Below, piece by piece: positions 29,666-40,392 of a stretch of DNA of 64,000 nucleotides. Below the pieces are notes generated by a model. It had not been told where the DNA came from. It searched no databases and saw nothing but the letters and a program-made list of their open reading frames with translations. The DNA lies in contig DXBX01000032.1 of assembly GCA_019116285.1 (NCBI GenBank), forward strand, positions 1-64,000, given 5' to 3'. This DNA comes from Candidatus Bacteroides merdigallinarum. Lineage in GTDB: Bacteria > Bacteroidota > Bacteroidia > Bacteroidales > Bacteroidaceae. Position numbers and translations under genes: made by a program. Within the stretch, counting starts at the first letter, position 1; each line of letters starts with the position of its first letter.

Positions 29666-32500
29666 TCAGTCGCTGCTGGCTATCGGGAAGATGGCGAGAC
29701 AGTTTGTGATATGTCCCGATTGGGTATTACTACGGTGTTCGCCCCAAATATCTGTTTGCATATTGTAACGATTAATCTGCCCCGTACCAGGAATCCTTGC
29801 CTGTTCCAAATCAAAACTTAGGTTATTGGCTTTAGTTTCAGCATATTTGCCTGTTGTCCAAAAGAAACCGTATGTTCCATAATAGTCTGCTCTGAAATTG
29901 TAACCGGAACCGGCAATACGTATGCCAGACAAAGGAAAGAATAGGTAGCCTAATTCTGAGTCGAAATGAACTCCGATTTCATTACCGGTAAGAATAGGAT
30001 TTCCATCGCGAAGTTCACCTGTTACTGTAGCATAATATCTTCCATCTCTGAGCAAGTCCTCATCCAATAATTGACCAAATGTTTGTTTAGGCGGCACCTT
30101 GAATCCGTAAGGGCAAGGATCATAGATGCTTTTGGTTACATCTGCTCTACTGCTTGTCCGGGTGCTTAATGATTCGGCAGCATTCCATAAGTAAGCGCTT
30201 TGTACTCTTCCGTTATCATCAAAATCATCATTTGTATTATATCTGTGTGGATTTTGTATCCAAGTATTGACGCCCTCCCAGCCTTGGCTCATGGGGTTGG
30301 ATGTACTCACCAAATACTGTCTTTGGGGGTCGTAAGAGAAAAGTTCTGCATCTACTGTAGTGCCACCGGAGATAGTAACGGGTCCCATGGGGTCTTTGCG
30401 TCCCCACTGGTACAAAGTATAGCTGCCACTGGTTGCGAGAGTGTGTCCGTTTTGTGTAACGTTAAACACACGTTCGTTAGTACTCTCATTAAGCAGGCGA
30501 AAGCGCAATTGAAGATTACGAGGAGCCCATGTCTTTGTGCCTCCTTCAACCCAGCCAAGTGGCTTTTTCAATACTCGGCGGGATTTGTTGTCCGTCCCTA
30601 TGAGAGAAGCCGTAGGCATGTTGAGCTGTTCACCGCCGCACGTCACCCAGATGTGCCAGCTCCACATGATGCGATTTTGACTGTCGAATGCGGCAATTAC
30701 AGCATTGCCCTCGGTGATGGTACCTTTGTACACTCGGAAGTGGATGTAATACTTCCCTTGTCTATCGTTGGTTTCTTTGGTAGCCATGTGTACCTCGGAC
30801 ACCAGTCCGTTCACGTCCTGCCACAATAATTCTGCTCGGACGGGGCGTTCGCCTGTTTGACCTGCATAGTAGTTGTTTGCTGTAATTTCTTTTCCTAAAT
30901 AGTCCACGTAACCTTTGCTCAGCACACTGTTATTGAAATTGCCGCCACTTAAGGCGTTGCCATATACCATCGGAATCTCGTGGAAACCGGCGCGGTGTAC
31001 CACATAACAATTGGCCGTACTACCGCCGTTATCTTCATTTACGATATTGCTAGGATGTGTATCAGTACCCCAGCCCAGTGTGTTGGCAAGGACACGCCGT
31101 GCCTCACCATTTATGTAGTATGATGCCTCAGATAAGTGGATTTTTTGTGTATGCTGTTCAGTCTGGTTGCCACTGGTGGTTATATTGGAAAATGCGGCAC
31201 TGGCTGTAAGTCCATCATTTGAACTCCAAAGTCTGGTCCATTCAGTCGGGCCGGGTGCAGGTTCACCCGAGGCTACGACGTGTCTGTATTCTATAACGTA
31301 TGGCAATGCCGTGCCGTCTTGTCGGGAGGTCACGTTAAAAGAAAGATCTGTGCCTTGATAGGAAAGATGTTCTGTGTTGCCGGTTACTGTCACATTGAAT
31401 TCAGGTGCACTTTCCATCTGGAAGGAGAGTGTATAAGTGTAAGTGAATCCTGCTTCCCATTGCCGGGCTGCACCGCCGCTGGATCCGCCGATAACTGCAC
31501 TGAATGTCTTTTTTTCACTATTGTCCTTTTTCTCGAAGTCTATTTCCAGCGTGGCATTGTGTAGTAGTTCCTGTGGTAGCATTAGAAAAGCTTCCCCTGC
31601 TGGGGTAAGATTGACCTTGCTGCCATTGCCTACGTCAATTTTATCAAGAGATAAAGTAAAATTTTGTTTTACAGCAGCATCTGATTCGTCAACAATTAAT
31701 TCCCGAACACTTCCATCCCCATTCAGTGTCGCCTTATTCTTTATATTCATTAGTCGTACCTCAGACACTGTGCCCGGGGTGACATCGCCTGCCACTACTA
31801 TGCGGACAGCCGCCAAGGCATGTTTGAAATCGAGGCTTACTGTACCATTGCTAGTGCTTGCCTCGGCAGTGGCAAAGCAGAGGTCTTGCTGAGCGGCGAA
31901 ATCGGTGGGCACCGTGTAGGTATAGATCGGCTCATCGGTGGAAGTGGTTGCGGGCAGTATCAGTCCGTTTGCGTTGTAGGGGGCGTAAGCATAGAAGCCT
32001 ACCTTCTGTCCGAGGCCGGGCAGATAATACGTCTGGTTATCGGCGGGGCTGTAGTTGTTCGATGTGCCGCTGCGTTTTACCTGGAGGTTGTACAGGAAAT
32101 CCGGATTCCCCGTGGAGTTCAGTCCTCCCAGGTAGCCGAAGAGGCCGAAGTTGTTGTGAAAATCATTGATATCGTTTGTTGGGATTCCACGCGTTTGCGG
32201 GGCAGATTGTTTTTTCTTGTTGTGTGCCACATCGGTGGTTGGTATGCCGAAGGAGCGCAGGTAGAGGGGTTTCCCGTCCAGTTGCCCCGCTTCGAACACA
32301 TGCTTCGTGGCAGCGGGGCTTGTCTGCGAAGCATCGGCCCATTGTGCTTCGGGGGTTGATACGTTGAAAAGCAACCGTCCGTTGCCCGCTTGCCCATCCA
32401 TCAAGGAATCGTCTTGGCAGGCGGCCAGACATAAGGTTGACAGTAGGACGGTCAGGCCTTTGCGGACAGATAGGCGATGTGATTGTTCGTTTGGTCTCAT
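29666..32500 (-). CDS. Fimbrillin-family / fimbrial-tip-like lipoprotein
   Basis: 944 aa; lipobox TLCLAACQDD; N-terminal fimbrillin-like part and C-terminal YQWGRKDPMGP...IYDPCPYGFKVPPKQTF shared with the 824-aa protein. Confidence 0.78.
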   Translation of the reverse strand: MRPNEQSHRLSVRKGLTVLLSTLCLAACQDDSLMDGQAGNGRLLFNVSTPEAQWADASQTSPAATKHVFEAGQLDGKPLYLRSFGIPTTDVAHNKKKQSAPQTRGIPTNDINDFHNNFGLFGYLGGLNSTGNPDFLYNLQVKRSGTSNNYSPADNQTYYLPGLGQKVGFYAYAPYNANGLILPATTSTDEPIYTYTVPTDFAAQQDLCFATAEASTSNGTVSLDFKHALAAVRIVVAGDVTPGTVSEVRLMNIKNKATLNGDGSVRELIVDESDAAVKQNFTLSLDKIDVGNGSKVNLTPAGEAFLMLPQELLHNATLEIDFEKKDNSEKKTFSAVIGGSSGGAARQWEAGFTYTYTLSFQMESAPEFNVTVTGNTEHLSYQGTDLSFNVTSRQDGTALPYVIEYRHVVASGEPAPGPTEWTRLWSSNDGLTASAAFSNITTSGNQTEQHTQKIHLSEASYYINGEARRVLANTLGWGTDTHPSNIVNEDNGGSTANCYVVHRAGFHEIPMVYGNALSGGNFNNSVLSKGYVDYLGKEITANNYYAGQTGERPVRAELLWQDVNGLVSEVHMATKETNDRQGKYYIHFRVYKGTITEGNAVIAAFDSQNRIMWSWHIWVTCGGEQLNMPTASLIGTDNKSRRVLKKPLGWVEGGTKTWAPRNLQLRFRLLNESTNERVFNVTQNGHTLATSGSYTLYQWGRKDPMGPVTISGGTTVDAELFSYDPQRQYLVSTSNPMSQGWEGVNTWIQNPHRYNTNDDFDDNGRVQSAYLWNAAESLSTRTSSRADVTKSIYDPCPYGFKVPPKQTFGQLLDEDLLRDGRYYATVTGELRDGNPILTGNEIGVHFDSELGYLFFPLSGIRIAGSGYNFRADYYGTYGFFWTTGKYAETKANNLSFDLEQARIPGTGQINRYNMQTDIWGEHRSNTQSGHITNCLAIFPIASSD

Positions 32501-32607
32501 TGTTTGTTTCGTTCAAATTACAAAAAATAGATGGCTTCCCGCTGATGGCACTAATGCCTGTGCGGGGAGCCATCTGAGATTTACTAGATACCTATTAAAA
32601 ACTGAAA

Positions 32608-33834
32608 TTACATGCTGGTATTGCCATCAAACCCGGGTTTTTGTGCATCATTCCATTTAGACACGGTTACGGAAAGTTTAATAGCATCACCCAATACCGG
32701 TTTATTCGGATCTACAGGAACTTCGGGGTCTGTAGGTTTCGTTGGTTGATCAGGGTCTGTAGTACCGGCACCGTTGCTGAAGTCCAGCGTATAGGTGTAG
32801 CAAGTGCCGGGTTGCCAGTTCTCATCAATGGGCACTGCGGTCCAAGCATATTTGCCTTTATTCTTCTCGTTGCCGGTACCAAGTACGGGAGGGAACATTT
32901 GCGTCCAGCCACTGTTTCCATCAGATTGTGAAATACGGCAAAGTACAGAGATATAGGCTCCGTTGACATCGGTCGAACCTGCATTACCAGGAGTTAATTT
33001 GGTAAGCTGTTGCGGCAGTACCATGAATGCATTGTTGTACTTGTTTGATTTGTCGTCCGCCGTTACATCCATAAGCGATTGGGCGGTACCATTCAATACT
33101 ACAGGAGTTAAAGATGTGCTTAGTCCCTTTGAAGGCAAAGCTTTGTAATCTCCATCCTTATTGGTCGTATTGTTTGTAACACTCCAAATGCTTTGAGCTA
33201 ACGATGTACTTGCATCTGTGTTGGTTGATGTGGTGGGTAAAGTAAGGTCTGCAGTACTATTTACACCGTTAAGACGTACACCGAGTACTTCCACTTTAAG
33301 ACTGGTGGATTTGTCATTCTTACCTTGGATTACCACTTTTGTGAAGGCGTGCTTGAAATTAACAGTCACGCCGCTAGTACCATTGGTCTTTTGATTCCCT
33401 GTTGCATAAGCTACCACCAAGTCTTTTTGAGCATTGGCTGTTGTCGCAGGCTTTACGCCGGTAATAGTTTGCGTGGTACCATTTATAGTTACTGTACTGT
33501 TGGAAAGTGCATCATTGTAAGCGAAGAAATGCAAGGGCGTATTGTCACCCGGCCAAAAGTGCGTGGCAGCGCCATTGAAACTAGTTCCGCCATCCTTAGT
33601 CGTATAAGTGTCTTTCCATACAGGCGAAGCACCTTTAACAGTTTCTCCTTGCAGAGTCTCTACCTTGAACGACCCAAGGCTCTTAATGTCCACATCTGCC
33701 GCACGTGTCATGCTGTTGGTCAGCACATTGAAGCGGATGTCTTTCCCTTGATTGATTTCGATGGTTTCATCCTGTGCGCAGGATACGAATGCCATTGTTG
33801 CAACGGCAGACAGATAAAAAATACTTTTTCTCAT
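32608..33834 (-). CDS. Fimbrillin family (Mfa1-like) lipoprotein
   Basis: 408 aa; MAFVSCAQDETIEINQGKDIRFNVLTNSMTRA; WKDTYTTKDGGTSFNGAATHFWPGDNTPLHFFAY. Confidence 0.82.
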   Translation of the reverse strand: MRKSIFYLSAVATMAFVSCAQDETIEINQGKDIRFNVLTNSMTRAADVDIKSLGSFKVETLQGETVKGASPVWKDTYTTKDGGTSFNGAATHFWPGDNTPLHFFAYNDALSNSTVTINGTTQTITGVKPATTANAQKDLVVAYATGNQKTNGTSGVTVNFKHAFTKVVIQGKNDKSTSLKVEVLGVRLNGVNSTADLTLPTTSTNTDASTSLAQSIWSVTNNTTNKDGDYKALPSKGLSTSLTPVVLNGTAQSLMDVTADDKSNKYNNAFMVLPQQLTKLTPGNAGSTDVNGAYISVLCRISQSDGNSGWTQMFPPVLGTGNEKNKGKYAWTAVPIDENWQPGTCYTYTLDFSNGAGTTDPDQPTKPTDPEVPVDPNKPVLGDAIKLSVTVSKWNDAQKPGFDGNTSM

Positions 33835-33879
33835 AAATCTAGATATTAATTGTTGGGTTAATAAAAAATAGTGATTTGC

Positions 33880-34817
33880 TTACATGGGTAAATCTACTTC
33901 CACATTGTCCCAGCCGTCCACACCGGCGTTCATGCCTCCTTCGTCGGTGACGGGAGCAGGCAGGGGGAGACCGTCAAGTTCCAGATGGATGTTCCGAGGG
34001 TCGGGGGCATGGTTCACCTGGTCGGTCACGTCGTAGGTGTAATACCAGGAGCTGCCATCGTCCAACAGGATGTAGATGACAAATTTGTGGGGAAGGCCGG
34101 AGGCTGTCCTGTCGGGACAAAAGCCCCGGAAGCTACCGGTAACTTCTGATGAATTGTCGTGGCGGGCGGCAAACGGTACACAAACAGTCTCTTCGTTATA
34201 GGTTTCCGTTCCCACAAAGTATCCCCGGCTGAGTCCTGACAAGGAGCCGCTAATGGCCTTCACGTGCGTCAGGTTTTCGGCACCGGTGATGCGGAAGGTG
34301 AAGTTCGTATGTACCTGCCGGGGAGTGAAAACGAGGGTTTGTTTCCCGGCCGACACATCCACGGTCAACTCTTCCCGGCATGCTGTCCACAGGGAGTCCG
34401 GTTCCAGTCCGCCACTTTGCCCTTCTGTTCCTGAAGGCCGTGGAGGCTCTGCCGTCACCAGCACGTCCATGCCTTCCAAGAGGGAAGCATCGCGGGTGTA
34501 CACTTCGAAGGTGCTCCAGGTGTCTGTTCCCCGGTAGCGGTTGGCCGAGCCACCCGTGTTGAGGCAGAGTGCGTCATATGTGCCGGGCAACAAGTCTACT
34601 TCACCACCTGTGTGATGGAAAGCAAAGCGTTGGGGTTGTCCGCCGCTTTGGGGAAAGAAGTACACCTCCATGAGCGAAGGTGTGGCATCGGGTGCCTGCT
34701 GCCAGTCGAACTCCACGTGCAGTGTCGCCGTATAGGGATGATCGTAGCACAGTTCCTTGTGTTCGCAAGCCGTGGCAGACAGCAAACTATCCATTGTATG
34801 ATCTTGTGGACGTTCAT
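33880..34817 (-). pseudogene. DUF5119-like fimbrial anchor protein, apparently frameshifted in the signal peptide
   Basis: Main frame encodes CEHKELCYDHPYTATLHVEFDW...; its only local Met (34794) gives a too-short signal. The start overlapping the DUF3575 stop (ATGA at 34814-34817, MNVHKIIQWIVCC) is in another frame. Confidence 0.6.
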
Positions 34818-36103
34818 CGTTGGCCTCCTTTCTCTTTAGCCCGATTATTATTGTTGCGTCCCAGCAGCCACACCAGCGATACTTCCGCCTTGGTGGGGCC
34901 GAACCAGCGTCGTTGCTTGGTGGCTTGCCACACATAGTGGCCGTCTTTGGGCAGATATTCTTGGTATTCGCCTCCCAGATAGCCCAGTCCGATGGAGAAA
35001 TCAATGTTGAGCCTGCGTGCCACCGGCAGTGAATAGCCATATTCCAGGCCGACTCCCCAGCTCCAGCGGTTGCCGAGATAGCCGCGGCCGCCCCGTTAAA
35101 TGTCATAGGTGAGCAGTTGGCCGTACACGCCGAGGTAATGGCCCTGAAGGGGCTTTATGGCCGCTTGGTGTCCGAAATACTTGCGTACATTCAGTTCTCC
35201 GCCTTGGATACGCCAGTAGCGGTGGCGGTGGTCATTGCTCCACCAGGCATGCAGGTAGCTGCCGCCCAGCGTCCATCCCTTGCCCAGGGAAAACTCGATT
35301 CCCAAGTTGGGCACGAGTAGTGCATCATAGAGCATATTGGTCTTCAAGGCCCAGTAAGCGGAACGCTTCTGCCTGTCTGGGCAATCATTCTTGGCGGCGT
35401 TGTACGTCATCAAGGTCTCTCGGCCGGCAATGGTATCATGCGGAAGAACCGTATCTTGTCGCACGGGTTGGGGTACGGGTTCGACCGGTATAGGGCGAGT
35501 CACGACGCATTGTATCTCCAGGGCAGAAGAGCGTAGTTCGGGGAAGAAATGTTCGGCCATGTAGTGCCAGACCCGTCCGCCTTGCAGCATGCCCAACTGA
35601 CGCTTGCGCCCGTCGACGATGCGTCCGTCGCGCCGGATCCATTCAGGCGTGTTGCGCAGAATCTCTAGTGCCGCGTCCCGATGGGGCATGTCACTCTCTT
35701 CCACCAGTTTCTCCAGGCCTTTCCAGTCCACACCCACGGATTGCACCTCATACCGCAGCCCGGACAATGCCGCCTGGCGGCTCATCCATCCGATGAGGCT
35801 CTCGGCACGCTTGCGCGCCAGGCGTTTGTTCATCACAGTCATGCCTTCCGGCGAGGCTGCCCCCACAATGCGCACCGGATGTACACGTTGCAGGGAGTCA
35901 CCCGCCACTTGCCGCAGCTGTCCGGCGAATGCCTCCAGCTTACGTGCATTGTCGCGAAAAGAGGGGTCGAACGTGGAGTATCCTCGTTGGAAATACACCT
36001 TCAGACTCAGGGTGTCGGTATGCACGGCTTCTTGCGCCGAGACTTGCGACACCTGCACCAAAGCCGCCAGGGCGACCCATAGCAATTGGACGTTTCGTTT
36101 CAT
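34814..36103 (-). pseudogene. DUF3575-type outer-membrane protein with in-frame TAA
   Basis: 36103-35096 ends ...GQLLTYDI*; same frame continues RGGRGYLGNRWSWGVGLEYGYSLPVARRLNIDFSIGLGYLGGEYQEYLP...KGGQR to 34814. Confidence 0.75.
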
Positions 36104-36147
36104 ACGCTTCAAAGTTATGCGAGTCCGGCCTAAGGGGAAAAGAAGCG

Positions 36148-36300
36148 GAAGGGGGCGGAAAAAGTTTCCAATTCCACGGGAAAAGTTCTCAATGCGCCTT
36201 GAATTCTTCATTTCCAGCCTGGAAATGTATATTTCCAGCCTAGAAATGTATATTTTCAGCCTAGAAATGTACATTTCCAGCCTGGAAATAGACTTTTCTC
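36148..36300 (-). repeat. 21-bp palindromic tandem array, copy A (4 well-conserved plus about 3 degenerate units)
   Basis: Units TTTCCAGCCTGGAAATGTATA at 36211, 36232, 36253, 36274; degenerate units at 36148-36210. Confidence 0.85.
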
Positions 36301-36416
36301 CGTGTGTTGGCCGGTTTTTCCCGGTGATTTCCCGGTTTTTTCCCGCCTGACAGACATTTTTTGTCCGCAGCTTAAACCAGAACTCAGTAAAGTAGATGAA
36401 TTTTTAGTTTATCGTT

Positions 36417-37304
36417 TCACAAGTGGCCTGTCGCCTGGAGAATCCTGCCTGCCTTGACCGCCTTCGTACCCCGTATCTCCGAGGGTGTCATGCCGAAATA
36501 ATTCTTGCAGAACGAAGTGAAGTAAGACATGGATGAGAAACCATATTCGGTGGCGATGGTCATCAGGTCCTTGTTGGTGGCGCGCAGTTCTTGGCGTACC
36601 GATTCTGCCCGGCGTGCAATGAGCCACTCGCGGGCGGAGCATGAGAATTCCGCCTTGAAGCGCCGCTGGAAGTTGCGCAGCGACATGTTTGCCTGCGAGG
36701 CAAATTCGTTGACATCATTCACGTGCCGGTAATTCTCGAACACAAACTGCTTGAAGGCATTGTTCTGATGCAGGATGGCGGCAAAGAGTCCGTGCAGTTC
36801 TTCGGCCTTGTGGTAGAGCCTTAACAGCAAGAGCAGTTCCTGCCGCTTCAGTTCCTGATAGTGGATGCAGTACAGCTCTTCGTCCAGTGCATCCAGCACG
36901 GAGGAAAATACCCGTTTGATAGCCGGATAGGCGGACAACTGGGCCTTACGGGGGTGATGTAGCTCCGGCTGTTTATCCGCCATCTCCCGCCTCAGATCCT
37001 GCAGGTCGTAGATGTGGCATAGCTTGACGTGAAAAGGCAGGTTGCACGTGAGCATCACGGCGGAGGTCGTGGCATGCCCCCAGAACGATTCATTTTGCGA
37101 CAGGAATATGATATTTCCCTGCGGGATGTGCCTGGACGAATCTCATTCTTCCACTTCAAGCAAGCCTTCCGCCACATAGAGCAAGATGCCGGCTTTCTGA
37201 TTAATATAGGGTAATACTTCCCCTTCGTTCAACTGCAAGCGGTGGAATATGGAAGATTCTTCGTTGGCATAATGTAAACAATGAAGATTCTTATATTGCA
37301 GCAT
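36417..37304 (-). pseudogene. AraC-family regulator interrupted by in-frame TGA
   Basis: MLQYKNLHCLHYANEES...LLYVAEGLLEVEE*(37143-37145) continues in frame DSSRHIPQGNIIFLSQNESFWGHATTSAVMLTCNL... to AraC HTH (NEFASQANMSLRNFQRRFKAEFS). Confidence 0.75.
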
Positions 37305-37410
37305 TGTTTGTTTTGTTTTGTTTTTGTTTTCCGGCTGCAAAATTACAGATTATCCGCAAAGGAGAATTTCATTGATGCGCCAACAAATTTCTATTGTGCG
37401 CCAATTTTAA

Positions 37411-38541
37411 TTATTCGACAAACATCAGGTCGCTGAGGATGTCGTCCGAGACGAAAATGCCTTGTTCGGTCAGGCGGAGGATGCCCTCTTGCTCTGTGAG
37501 TTTTCCGCTTCTCAGATGGGGGGCGGCCATGTCCCGCAGGTAGTGCAGGCGGTCGGTGCCGAAGTCGTGCAGGATTTTGTCCGTCGAGATGCCCCACATG
37601 GTGCGCAATCCGGTCATGACATATTCATTGTAGCGGGTGTCGGAAGACAGCACCTCTTTCTCATAGGGGCGTTGGCCGTTTTCCAGGCCGGTGATGTACG
37701 CATCCAGCGAAGCGAGGTTCCACTCGCGGCTTTGGGTGTCGAAGGAGTGGGCAGAGGGGCCGCATCCCAGGTAGGGGACGCCTTGCCAATAGGAGGTGTT
37801 ATGGCGGGCATGGTATCCGGGCAGGCAGAAGTTGGAAATCTCATAGTGTACGTATCCTGCCTGTCGGAGCGTGTGGGTAAGCCGGGTGAAGAAGCGCAGG
37901 CTGAGGTCCTCGTCCACCTCGTGCACCCGATGGACTTGCAGCAATCGGTGGAGGGGAGTTCCTTCTTCGTAGGTCAGGTGGTAGGCGGAGATGTGTTCGG
38001 GGCGGAGTCGGAGGGCTTCTTCCAGGTCGCGTTGCCATTTCTCTTCCGTCTCGCCTGGCAGGCCGTAGATGAGGTCGATGCTGAGATTGCGGAAGCCGGC
38101 TTGGCGGCATCGCTCTACGGCTTCGATAGCTTGGCGGGCGGAGTGCCGGCGATGGAGCAGGCGCAGCGTCTCATCGTTGAAGGTCTGTATGCCCATGCTG
38201 ATGCGGTTGAAGGGCAGGCGGCGCAGGGTGTCTACATAGGCTTCGGTGAGGTCATCGGGATTGGCTTCGAGCGTGATTTCCACGGCATTCTCCAGTCCGT
38301 ACACCTCTTGCAGGGTTTGGAAGATTTCGGCAAAGTCCTTTTCCTCCAGTTGCGAGGGGGTGCCCCCTCCGAAATAGACGGTATCTATCTGCGCTCCCTG
38401 CAGGTAGTCGCGGCGCATCCGCAGCTCCTTGCACAGGGCTTGGACATAGCGTCGCTTCAAGTCCTCGCGGGTGGTGGAGTAGAAGTCGCAATAGATGCAG
38501 CGGGTCTTGCAGAATGGGATGTGCAGATAGATACCGGCCAT
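37411..38541 (-). CDS. hemW: HemW-like radical SAM protein
   Basis: AGIYLHIPFCKTRCIYCDFYS radical SAM motif; TVYFGGGTPSQLE. Confidence 0.93.
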   Translation of the reverse strand: MAGIYLHIPFCKTRCIYCDFYSTTREDLKRRYVQALCKELRMRRDYLQGAQIDTVYFGGGTPSQLEEKDFAEIFQTLQEVYGLENAVEITLEANPDDLTEAYVDTLRRLPFNRISMGIQTFNDETLRLLHRRHSARQAIEAVERCRQAGFRNLSIDLIYGLPGETEEKWQRDLEEALRLRPEHISAYHLTYEEGTPLHRLLQVHRVHEVDEDLSLRFFTRLTHTLRQAGYVHYEISNFCLPGYHARHNTSYWQGVPYLGCGPSAHSFDTQSREWNLASLDAYITGLENGQRPYEKEVLSSDTRYNEYVMTGLRTMWGISTDKILHDFGTDRLHYLRDMAAPHLRSGKLTEQEGILRLTEQGIFVSDDILSDLMFVE

Positions 38542-38573
38542 GTTATACTTATATACAAACGTTCTTATTGTTT

Positions 38574-40124
38574 TTATTGGAGAGTCAGGGTCACGATGGC
38601 CTTGGCCGGGAGGGTGACGTACAACTTGCCCCGGCTGATGCGTGCCTTGTCGAACGCTTTCAGCCGGATCTTGTCGGGTTGTTCGAAGGTGTTGTGGTCG
38701 TCTATCCGGTCGGCGGTCAGGATTTCACCCTGTACGCTCTTCGCTTTCTGTTCGTCGAGAGGAATCTCCACTTCGCACGGTTGCGCCAGGTCGATGTTGG
38801 CCAGCGAGATGTGTACCGTCCCTTCGGCATTGCGCGAGGCCGTGGCGCTGAGCGTCGGTACGATGCGGTCATCGCGGACGACACGGCGCGTGCATTGGAT
38901 ATCCATCGGGATGAAGGTGGCATCCTGGTGTACCTTGTACATCTTGAAGACGTAATAGGTGGGCGTCAGCACCATCTTGTCTTCCCGGGTGAGTATCATG
39001 GATTGCAAGACGTTGGCTATCTGTGCGATATTGGCCATGCGGATGCGGTCGGTGTATTTGTGGAAGACGTTGAGCGTCAGGGCGGCCACAAACGCATCGC
39101 GCAGGGTGTTCTGCTGGAAGAGGTGTCCGGGGATGGTGCCGGGCTCCTGATCCCACCAGGTGCCCCATTCGTCTACCATCAGCCCCACATGCTTGGCCGG
39201 GTCATAGCGATCCATGATGCTGATATGGCGTTGTATCACGTCTTCTATTTCCAGGCACTTGCCCAATGTCCAATAGTAGTCTTCGTCCGTGAATTGCGTG
39301 GCCGACCCCTTGCTGCCTTCCCATCCTGCCACGGTGTAGTAGTGCAGGGAGAGGCCGTTCATGCGGGTGCCTACGTTTTTCATCAGGACTTCCGTCCAGT
39401 TGTAGTCATAGTCGCTGGCGCCGCTGGCTATCTTGAAGAGGTTGTTGCCGTTGTAGTTGCGGCAATAGGTGGAGTAGCGCCGGTAGAGGTCGGCGTAATA
39501 CTCCGGGCGCATGCTGCCGCCACATCCCCAGCTCTCGTTGCCTACGCCGAAGAAGTGGACTTTCCAGGGCTTCTCGCGTCCGTTTTGTTTACGGAGTTTG
39601 GCCATCGGCCCGTCTGCTGCGGTCATGTATTCCACCCATTTGGCCATCTCTTCCACCGAGCCGCTTCCCACGTTTCCACTGACGTAGGGTTCGCATCCCA
39701 GCAATTCACACAGGTTCAGGAATTCATGGGTGCCGAAGCTGTTGTCTTCCACGGTGCCTCCCCAGTTGTTGTTCACCATGCGCGGGCGTTGGCTCCGCGG
39801 GCCGATGCCGTCCATCCAATGATATTCGTCGGCAAAGCAACCGCCCGGCCAGCGCAGGTTGGGGATGGACAAATCCTTCAATGCGCCCAATACGTCGTTG
39901 CGATAGCCTTGCGTGTGGGGGATGGAGGAGTCTTCGCCTACCCAGAGGCCTCCGTAGATGCACGTGCCCAGGTGTTCGGCAAACTGGCCGTAGATGTGTC
40001 GGCTGATGAGGTTTTTCCCTTCGTCGGGATGCAGGGTGAGGGTTGCTTTCTCTTGCGCCTGCAAGGTCAGCGGCCCCATTGCGAGGGCGATGAGTGCCCA
40101 AATCTTAATGCTTTTCAGTTTCAT
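38574..40124 (-). CDS. Alpha-L-arabinofuranosidase, GH51-like
   Basis: Signal peptide [76 protein letters not shown]. Confidence 0.92.
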   Translation of the reverse strand: MKLKSIKIWALIALAMGPLTLQAQEKATLTLHPDEGKNLISRHIYGQFAEHLGTCIYGGLWVGEDSSIPHTQGYRNDVLGALKDLSIPNLRWPGGCFADEYHWMDGIGPRSQRPRMVNNNWGGTVEDNSFGTHEFLNLCELLGCEPYVSGNVGSGSVEEMAKWVEYMTAADGPMAKLRKQNGREKPWKVHFFGVGNESWGCGGSMRPEYYADLYRRYSTYCRNYNGNNLFKIASGASDYDYNWTEVLMKNVGTRMNGLSLHYYTVAGWEGSKGSATQFTDEDYYWTLGKCLEIEDVIQRHISIMDRYDPAKHVGLMVDEWGTWWDQEPGTIPGHLFQQNTLRDAFVAALTLNVFHKYTDRIRMANIAQIANVLQSMILTREDKMVLTPTYYVFKMYKVHQDATFIPMDIQCTRRVVRDDRIVPTLSATASRNAEGTVHISLANIDLAQPCEVEIPLDEQKAKSVQGEILTADRIDDHNTFEQPDKIRLKAFDKARISRGKLYVTLPAKAIVTLTLQ

Positions 40125-40155
40125 CGTAAAAATCGGTATTTGAAGTTTGTCGGTG

Positions 40156-40163
40156 CAAAGGTA
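40156..40163 (-). promoter_or_regulatory. -7 box (TACCTTTG) of putative arabinofuranosidase promoter
   Basis: CAAAGGTA on + strand about 30 bp upstream of the start. Confidence 0.5.
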
Positions 40164-40180
40164 AGGGAAATCGAAACATT

Positions 40181-40268
40181 GGGCAAGTCTTTGCGCAACC
40201 TTGCCCGCATCTTTGCGCAACTTTGTGCGTATCTTTGCGCACTTTTGTGCACACCTTTGCAGCCGATG
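40181..40268. repeat. 22-bp tandem array (4 units)
   Basis: gggcaagtctttgcgcaacctt / gcccgcatctttgcgcaacttt / gtgcgtatctttgcgcactttt / gtgcacacctttgcagccgatg. Confidence 0.8.
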
Positions 40269-40392
40269 TCGGATAGCCTGTTTATCCGACGAATAATCCC
40301 ATATGGTGCATTATAGGAATAAAATTTGAAAGTGGTTTGATGGTCTTAAACACATTTTATATCTTTGTGGGCAGAAACGAACTCAAATATGA

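Noticed and set aside
33880-35106. 408-aa ORF as given in the track as an intact protein
   Set aside because: Its first ~104 residues are out-of-frame sequence of the DUF3575 gene; only the part from about 34794 downward looks like the DUF5119-like protein.
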